Source: Chryseobacterium sp. UBA6632 (GTDB taxonomy: Bacteria > Bacteroidota > Bacteroidia > Flavobacteriales > Weeksellaceae). From it: DNA of 12,357 bases. Positions within the stretch are counted from its first letter, which is position 1; every line of letters begins with the position of its first letter. Positions 8,501 through 12,357 of the stretch are shown piece by piece. The stretch covers positions 1 through 12,357 of the forward strand of contig DKLU01000030.1 of NCBI GenBank assembly GCA_002455915.1. The letters run 5' to 3'. The position numbers were made by a program, and so were the translations under genes. The notes below the pieces were generated by a model that was not told the DNA's origin, did not search any database, and was given only the letters and a program-made list of their open reading frames with translations.

Positions 8501-11500
8501 CCGTACTGCCCGCTACCACACATTGAGTCGGAGCGTTGTAATTTACCGGATAACAACCTTCAACGTGTGCTAAAATTGGCTGTAAGTTTTCCTTTGTTGC
8601 ACTTACTGCAATCATAGAGCCCGGATCGCCGCCTTCAACAGAATTTAAAATAGATTGTGCTCTTTTGATACTTAATTCAACCAGTTTTTCTTCTTCGAAA
8701 ACACCTGCAAAACATAATGCAGGTAATTCTCCGTAGCTGTGACCCGCTAACATATCAGGAACGATTCCGATGGATTGTAAGAATTTAGCCAAGGCCAAAT
8801 CAACAATTCCTAAAAGTGGTTGCGCTAAACGGGTATCTTTTATGGTTTCTTTTTGTTGTTTTAAATCAGCTTCATTAAACGTTTTTGAAGGGAAAATTAC
8901 TTTTTCCAATTCAGGATAAGAATCGATTAATTTTCGCATTTCAGGGAAGGCTACGAATAAATCGCGTGCCATATTGATGCGCTGACTGCCTTGTCCAGGG
9001 AATAAGAAAGCTACTTTTCCTTCTTTTTTATTAACGGTGAATGTGTCTTTGCTTTCAATTCCTGATAATGCTAATTCGATGTTCATCATCAAATGTTCGG
9101 CTGTATCGGCAACGATGCTCAACTGAACCTGTTTTTCTGAACTTGTCGCTAAGCTGTAAGCAATATCTTTTAAAGCGATACTGTCGTTAACTTCAAGTAA
9201 AGATTTAATTTGATTTAATTGAATTTTAGCCTCATCATACGTATCTCCACGGAACACAAATAATTCCGAAGGCCAAGACAGCAACACCGCAGAATTGTCT
9301 TCTTTAGGGTGATTGGCGATAACCGTGTGGAAATTCGTTCCACCAAAACCAAACGCACTGATTCCCGCATAACGGTTTTTATCAGCCCAAATTCCAGTTT
9401 CTGCATTGAAAGCGAACGGACTTGTTATTGAGTTGTAATACGCATTCGGTTGTTGAAGATGAATGGTCGGAGGTTTTACTCCATGATAAACTGCCAATGA
9501 AGCCTTAATTAAACCAGCCAAACCAGCCGCACATTTTGTATGCCCGATTTGAGTTTTAACTGAACCTAAATGGGTCTGTCCCGGCAAAGCTCCTGAACGA
9601 CTGAATAAATTCGTTAAGGCACTCAATTCCGTTTTATCACCAACAACTGTTCCTGTTCCGTGTGCTTCAACCAATCCAACCGATGCAGGACTGATTCCGG
9701 CTTGAGTGTAGGCTCTTTCTAAAGCGCGAACTTGTCCGATTTTTCTTGGAGCGGTCAATCCAAGCGCTTTTCCGTCACTCGAACCGCCAACACCTTTTAT
9801 TACTGAATAAATTCTGTCGCCGTCTTTTACAGCGTCTTCGTATCTTTTTAAAACTAATATGGCCACACCTTCCCCTAAAGCAATTCCGTCTGCTTCGCTG
9901 TCGAAAGTTGCACATCTTCCTCTTCTGGAAAGCGCATGTGTGCTGGAAAACATCAAATAATCGTTAATTCCGTTGTGTAAATCCGCACCACCTGCCAAAA
10001 CCATATCTGATTTGCCTAAAACCAATTCCTGACAAGCCAGATCAATCGCTGCCAAAGAAGAAGCACAAGCTGCATCTACGGTATAATTTCTTCCACCTAA
10101 ATCTAAACGGTTGGTAATTCTTCCCGCAATCACATTCGCTAAAATTCCAGGGAAAGAATCTTCTGTCGTATGAGGAAAAGCTTCTTTCACTTCTTCATGA
10201 AGTTCACCGAAAACTTGCTTGTAAAATCCTCTGAAACTGTAGCTGTTGGCTAAATCATTACCGCCTTCAGCACCGATGATAACAGAAATATTTTCTCTGT
10301 TCGTATGTTTTTCGCCATATCCAGCATCGTCCATTGCGCGTTTTGCTACCAATAAAGTCAACAATTGAGTTGGCTCGATGGCTGCCAAAGATTGTGGAGG
10401 AATTCCGAATGCTAATGGATCGAAATCGATTTTTGGAATAAATCCGCCCCATTTTGAGTGGGAAACATCGGCTTCGTTGGAATCTGGATGATAATATAAT
10501 TCTTTATTCCATCTTTCGTCCGGAACTTCGGTTACGCTGTCTTTTCCAAGAACAATATTTCTCCAATATTCCTCTAAATTTTTAGCATCAGGGAAAATAC
10601 ATTCCATTCCGATAATAGCGATGTCTAAAGGTTTTTCAACTGAAATCGGTTCTTCTGAAAGTTCAGCTTCCTGAATATATTTTTGATTATTAATGCTTAC
10701 ATTTTCGTGTAATTCATCCAAAGAAATAACTTTGTTTTGCATTGTCGCCACCTGACCAATCATATACATTCCCAAATCCAGTTGATCTTCTTTAGCTATA
10801 TTCACTAGTTGGTCTCCTTGACGTTCAACGCCTTTTGCGGCAATTCTTAAACGACCAACATTTAATTTTTCTAGCTGTTCCCAAACTTCTTTCTTGTCGA
10901 TTCCGGCTGCGATTAATTTAGATTTTTCTTCATTAAAATATTGAGCAAAAGCTGTATCTAAACAACGCGTTTCGTGTCCCGGTGCGGTTTCTAACAAAAC
11001 GGTTTCTTTAGCCTGTAAAGCCTGTAATTGGAATTCCTCCTGTATAGCTCCACAAGAAACAGCTTCTTGGGTATAAAGGTAAGCAGTGCCGATTAATACA
11101 CCTACTTTCACACCTCTTGCCGCTAACGGAGCCGCCATAATGGAAACGAAAGCTGTCGAAAAATCATTGTGAATTCCACCTGCAAAAAATACGCTGATGT
11201 TTTCAGGATGGTCTTCTTTTAAAATTCTTTCAATCTGTTTTTCCCACAGAACCGTGCTGGAAAGCGGACCAACGTGACCACCACATTCACGACCTTCAAA
11301 GATGAAATTCGTTGCGCCTTCTTTCAAGAAAATATCTAAAAGGGCGGGAGAGGGAACGTGTAAAAAGGTTTTAATTCCTGCTTTTTCAAAGACTTTTGCC
11401 TGAGCCGGTCTTCCTCCTGCGATTAAAACAACAGGTGGTTTTGCTTCTAAAATATAAGAAGTTTGTTCGTCTCTCAATTCCTGTGGTGCAAATCCTAAAA

Positions 11501-12357
11501 TTCCGACACCCCAGGTTTTTTCTCCCGCTAAATTTTTGGTGTCAAAAACCAAAGATTTTGCTGCGTTACCTTTTAATAAAGATAAAGCAACGAATGGTAA
11601 AGCTCCCGATTCTGCAACCGCATTCGCAAATGCAGGAACGTCACTCACACGAGTCATCGGACCTTGTGCGATGGGATATTTTAGGTTTAAATCTTTCGCT
11701 AAAATATTTTCTTTATCGATAATTTGAAGCGCTTTTGCTTGTTTCAAATGACCGTACATGGCTTCCTTAAATCCAAAAACTAATTTTTTCAGATTTTTAA
11801 AATCTTCATACAAATCAGTTGCTAAAGAAATATCCTGTCCCATAGGAATGTAGCTTTTGCTTACATCAAAATCTGTGAAATATGCTGTAAGCTCTTCGGT
11901 AGTTATATTTTCAGACAGAGAAGGAGAGTTGGGTCTTACCAATACGCGATGATTGGCAATAATTTTTGTCTCTGTACCGTTTAACTTTGAGCATAAATCC
12001 TTAATCTCTTTCGGAACAGAAGTTTCCGGGAACAAGGCAAGCTGACTGTCTAAAACAACACCTGCGGCACCAAGAGATTTGGCGGCTGCTGCGGTGTGAA
12101 GCCCGATCCCTCCCTGTATCCATACGGGAATACTTGTGATTTCTTTGATCACGCGCTGGAAAAGCACAAACGTAGATTCGTATCCTACCAATCCTCCGGC
12201 TTCATTTCCTTTGATGATGATTCCTTTTGCGCCAGATTGCTCGGCTTTTTTGGCATCATCCAAATTATTTACCTGATAAATTATGGCAAGGTTTTTGTTA
12301 CTCTTCAGGGAAATTCCAAAAGGAAGAATCGCAATTTCTGCCTTTTCAGGAATTTGA
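5562..12357 (-). CDS. Giant PUFA/PKS-type synthase: [NMO]-NMO(ER)-KS-AT-ACP-ACP-KR, 5' partial
   Basis: At least 2264 aa. The frame is still open at the right edge, so the true start is outside the window. Residues are numbered from the first complete codon (12356-12354). Domains: partial NMO-like (1-146); complete NMO/FabK-like flavin enoyl reductase (about 223-511; His361 in 'ECGGHVG'); KS (576-1016; Cys764, His899, His939); AT (1114-1431; GQGSQ at 1121-1125, Ser1207 in AGHSYGEL, His1312 in CAFHSP); linker; ACP1 (Ser1622) and ACP2 (Ser1733), both 'LSIDSIKR'; PfaA-type KR (about 1806-2261; GGAQGIT from 1999, Ser2170, Tyr2183, Asn2187). It resembles PfaA (KS-AT-ACPn-KR) with PfaD-like reductase domains fused in front and only two ACPs. 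It would condense malonyl units, ketoreduce and enoyl-reduce; dehydration and PPTase activity come from the next gene. There is no thioesterase. An HglE-type glycolipid synthase is the main alternative label. Confidence 0.95.
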   Translation of the reverse strand, partial: QIPEKAEIAILPFGISLKSNKNLAIIYQVNNLDDAKKAEQSGAKGIIIKGNEAGGLVGYESTFVLFQRVIKEITSIPVWIQGGIGLHTAAAAKSLGAAGVVLDSQLALFPETSVPKEIKDLCSKLNGTETKIIANHRVLVRPNSPSLSENITTEELTAYFTDFDVSKSYIPMGQDISLATDLYEDFKNLKKLVFGFKEAMYGHLKQAKALQIIDKENILAKDLNLKYPIAQGPMTRVSDVPAFANAVAESGALPFVALSLLKGNAAKSLVFDTKNLAGEKTWGVGILGFAPQELRDEQTSYILEAKPPVVLIAGGRPAQAKVFEKAGIKTFLHVPSPALLDIFLKEGATNFIFEGRECGGHVGPLSSTVLWEKQIERILKEDHPENISVFFAGGIHNDFSTAFVSIMAAPLAARGVKVGVLIGTAYLYTQEAVSCGAIQEEFQLQALQAKETVLLETAPGHETRCLDTAFAQYFNEEKSKLIAAGIDKKEVWEQLEKLNVGRLRIAAKGVERQGDQLVNIAKEDQLDLGMYMIGQVATMQNKVISLDELHENVSINNQKYIQEAELSEEPISVEKPLDIAIIGMECIFPDAKNLEEYWRNIVLGKDSVTEVPDERWNKELYYHPDSNEADVSHSKWGGFIPKIDFDPLAFGIPPQSLAAIEPTQLLTLLVAKRAMDDAGYGEKHTNRENISVIIGAEGGNDLANSYSFRGFYKQVFGELHEEVKEAFPHTTEDSFPGILANVIAGRITNRLDLGGRNYTVDAACASSLAAIDLACQELVLGKSDMVLAGGADLHNGINDYLMFSSTHALSRRGRCATFDSEADGIALGEGVAILVLKRYEDAVKDGDRIYSVIKGVGGSSDGKALGLTAPRKIGQVRALERAYTQAGISPASVGLVEAHGTGTVVGDKTELSALTNLFSRSGALPGQTHLGSVKTQIGHTKCAAGLAGLIKASLAVYHGVKPPTIHLQQPNAYYNSITSPFAFNAETGIWADKNRYAGISAFGFGGTNFHTVIANHPKEDNSAVLLSWPSELFVFRGDTYDEAKIQLNQIKSLLEVNDSIALKDIAYSLATSSEKQVQLSIVADTAEHLMMNIELALSGIESKDTFTVNKKEGKVAFLFPGQGSQRINMARDLFVAFPEMRKLIDSYPELEKVIFPSKTFNEADLKQQKETIKDTRLAQPLLGIVDLALAKFLQSIGIVPDMLAGHSYGELPALCFAGVFEEEKLVELSIKRAQSILNSVEGGDPGSMIAVSATKENLQPILAHVEGCYPVNYNAPTQCVVAGSTDAINKLMEVLKQERISAKKLEVACAFHSPLLAKSKGLYQNVLENVPFNEMQIPVWSNTTAEIYPTNASEIKERLTDHLVQPVRFVEELQAMYNDGARIFIEVGPGKVLAGLTKSCLEKDQLTLFVEDNNTNKLTHLLSTLAQYLGTGRSFNIAKLFDGRNAKSIQIDQPELYKKSPAIWRVNGQAAHPTTGSLPVNGALPIINPLQMDNFTQNTQTTVAENQTNAERMLQEYLNSMKMMIQAQRDVMLSFLGQNPQVHQAPVYQSPIQNVPVQNIPVQVVSTSTNNGTQATTVVPVKHAPIKDIKTLLLQVVSDKTGYPHEMLGMEMDLEADLSIDSIKRVEIIGTLKAELGSFSSNTANEDTIMEQLAGIKTLNGLVSWLTEYSGASNTTEKIGVKETQASTSQVQTGFSLEELQTAILNIVSDKTGYPKEMLGLDLDLEADLSIDSIKRMEIIGDLKTKIGFGGDMEQADDLMEKLAAIKTLNGLASWIHEMSGNAPSEPEQSALSRLRFDLTPTDISLSENTEILQGKRFAITQNDHNQTLAIKNELEKHGAIAELIDSAQDLTNFDGLIILDLFSSSANHNIIDHVDLIKKMDLDKAKWIYLISDIPAHVQELTDTTLLRHYKGHPGLFKSLAREFEQTNCRLISLTSPQQINQIAEIALKEILSTDKPSEVIYKNDQRHKVDIIPSPLSTGLSEAQIQLDKDSVVLVLGGAQGITSELAKHMSQAYPCTYILVGRSADPRNQATNRELEVMKTKEEIRAYLIKSGTFTSPSEIEKETIKVYKNNQILRTIRDMEQLGNTIVYQSLDLCDENGLSELINNIYEKYNRLDGVIHGAGLLEDKLFKQKTTSSFGRVFDTKVKPLRVLAEQLRTDCQFVVLFSSIASVYGNKGQTDYAAANSVLDDYANALNKKLKGKVISINWGPWKGAGMVSPTLETEYERRGISLIPLDQGKEIFLNEIKYGTESQVLIMSGSNW
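5574..6941 (-). other. PfaA-type ketoreductase (structural plus catalytic parts)
   Basis: A non-catalytic Rossmann-like half (about 1806-1980) precedes the NADPH-binding half starting at 'VVLVLGGAQGITSELAKHM'. The catalytic set is Ser2170, Tyr2183 and Asn2187 in 'FSSIASVYG...DYAAAN'. A long insert after 'ILVGRSADPRN', with 'TFTSPSEIEKETIKVYKN', is characteristic of PUFA and enediyne KRs rather than modular PKS KRs. 'SINWGPW' closes the domain. Confidence 0.9.
7158..7235 (-). repeat. ACP2 core, copy 2 of a duplicated carrier-domain segment
   Basis: It covers 'SDKTGYPKEML' to 'LSIDSIKR' of ACP2, with Ser1733 as the attachment residue. It is the partner of the copy at 7491-7568. Tandem carrier domains are typical of PUFA synthases, where extra copies raise output; here there are only two. 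Confidence 0.85.
7491..7568 (-). repeat. ACP1 core, copy 1 of a duplicated carrier-domain segment
   Basis: It covers the 'SDKTGYPHEML' to 'LSIDSIKR' part of ACP1. It aligns without gaps to 7158-7235, with about 65 of 78 bases identical by hand count. The spacing between copies is 333 bases (111 residues). The attachment Ser (Ser1622) is intact. Confidence 0.85.
7614..7832 (-). other. Post-AT amphipathic helix and P/Q/V-rich flexible linker
   Basis: A predicted helix 'MLQEYLNSMKMMIQAQRDVM' is followed by low-complexity sequence with repeated P-V-Q / N-V-P / N-I-P steps. It joins the AT to the tandem carrier domains. The helix resembles one after the AT-like domain of the second subunit (2888-2796). 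The flexible part probably lets the ACPs swing between active sites. Confidence 0.7.
8064..9017 (-). other. Malonyl-type acyltransferase domain
   Basis: Begins 'VAFLFPGQGSQ'. It has nucleophile Ser1207 in 'AGHSYGEL', a downstream arginine in 'IKRAQSIL' that fits the extender-carboxylate ligand, His1312 in 'ACAFHSPLL' and 'VGPGKVLAGL'. AFHS rather than YASH favours malonyl over methylmalonyl units. It is intact, in contrast to the AT-like domain of the next gene. Confidence 0.9.
9309..10631 (-). other. Ketosynthase domain of the giant synthase
   Basis: Starts 'LDIAIIGMECIFPDAKN'. It contains 'VDAACASSLAAID' (active Cys764), 'VEAHGTGTVVGDKTE' (His899), 'TQIGHTKCAAGLAG' (His939) and the C-terminal 'AFGFGGTNFH'. 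All three catalytic residues for decarboxylative condensation are present. Confidence 0.95.
10824..11690 (-). other. NMO/FabK-like flavin enoyl-reductase domain 2
   Basis: A complete barrel starting at 'YPIAQGPMTRVSDVPAFANA', then 'WGVGILGF', 'VVLIAGGRP', 'FEGRECGGHVGP' with the expected His (His361), 'FFAGGIHND' and 'GVLIGTAYLYT'. By homology with PfaD and FabK it should be an FMN-dependent enoyl reductase, giving the pathway a reduction step that neither subunit otherwise has. Fusion to the N-terminus of the KS is unlike PfaD, which is normally a separate protein. Confidence 0.82.
11919..12357 (-). other. Partial NMO-like domain 1 (probably catalytically impaired)
   Basis: This is the C-terminal half of a TIM-barrel nitronate-monooxygenase/FabK-type domain: 'AEQSGAKGIIIKGNEAGG', 'VWIQGGIG' and 'LGAAGVVLDSQLAL' follow the usual barrel order. 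In the glycine-rich loop, where the family normally has GGH, this copy reads 'NEAGGLVG', so Leu56 replaces the expected His. The flavin phosphate-binding 'GGIG' is retained. It may be a structural or regulatory pseudo-domain. The N-terminal half is outside the window. Confidence 0.75.

Noticed and set aside
11396..11727. Two overlapping plus-strand open frames opposite the NMO domain
   Set aside because: The minus strand encodes a clear flavin-enzyme domain here. The plus translations are low-complexity and rich in Leu/Arg/Lys without motifs.
1..12357. Flexirubin or aryl-polyene pathway, common in Flavobacteriia
   Set aside because: Those clusters use separate type II FAS-like KS, KR, DH and ACP proteins. 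Here the activities are in two giant type I proteins with AT domains.
1..12357. tRNA, rRNA, CRISPR array, insertion sequence or attachment site
   Set aside because: The window is essentially fully coding on one strand. No repeat-spacer pattern, terminal inverted repeats, transposase-like protein or RNA gene was seen. The only clear direct repeat is the duplicated ACP.

Overview
The window looks like part of a Flavobacteriia (Bacteroidota) chromosome. A Chryseobacterium-like genus is a plausible but unproven guess. The support is low GC, A/T-rich third codon positions, tightly packed genes, and no Shine-Dalgarno-like sequence before any start. All coding sequence is on the minus strand, so transcription runs from right to left. 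Apart from a 21-base gap, every base is coding.

Layout in transcription order: (1) 12357-5562 is a giant type I polyketide/PUFA-like synthase, cut at its N-terminus by the right edge. Its domains are partial NMO-like, NMO/FabK-like enoyl reductase, KS, AT, ACP, ACP, KR. (2) 5540-1305 is a second synthase subunit of 1411 aa: KS, degenerate AT-like domain, double-hotdog DH, Sfp-type phosphopantetheinyl transferase (PPTase). (3) 1317-1018 is a free-standing acyl carrier protein. (4) 1027-236 is an alpha/beta hydrolase with an intact Ser/Asp/His set. (5) 243-1 is the start of a family-1 (UGT/MGT-type) glycosyltransferase that runs off the left edge. Genes 2 to 5 overlap one another by 8 to 13 bases, so this is almost certainly one translationally coupled operon. 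Its promoter lies beyond the right edge and its terminator beyond the left edge.

Working model (inference): the two large subunits together hold every activity needed for repeated extension and processing of a carbon chain: two condensing enzymes, malonyl loading, ketoreduction, dehydration, flavin-dependent enoyl reduction, carrier domains, and a PPTase to activate them. The free ACP and hydrolase would receive or release the chain and the glycosyltransferase would add sugar to the product. That points to a secondary lipid or polyketide glycoside. The domain types are those of the PUFA-synthase, heterocyst-glycolipid (HglE-type) and enediyne PKS superfamily. However, the arrangement (reductase domains fused at the N-terminus, PPTase fused to a second KS-AT-DH protein, free ACP plus hydrolase plus glycosyltransferase) is not the textbook PfaABCDE, Hgl or PKSE layout. 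The product cannot be read from sequence.
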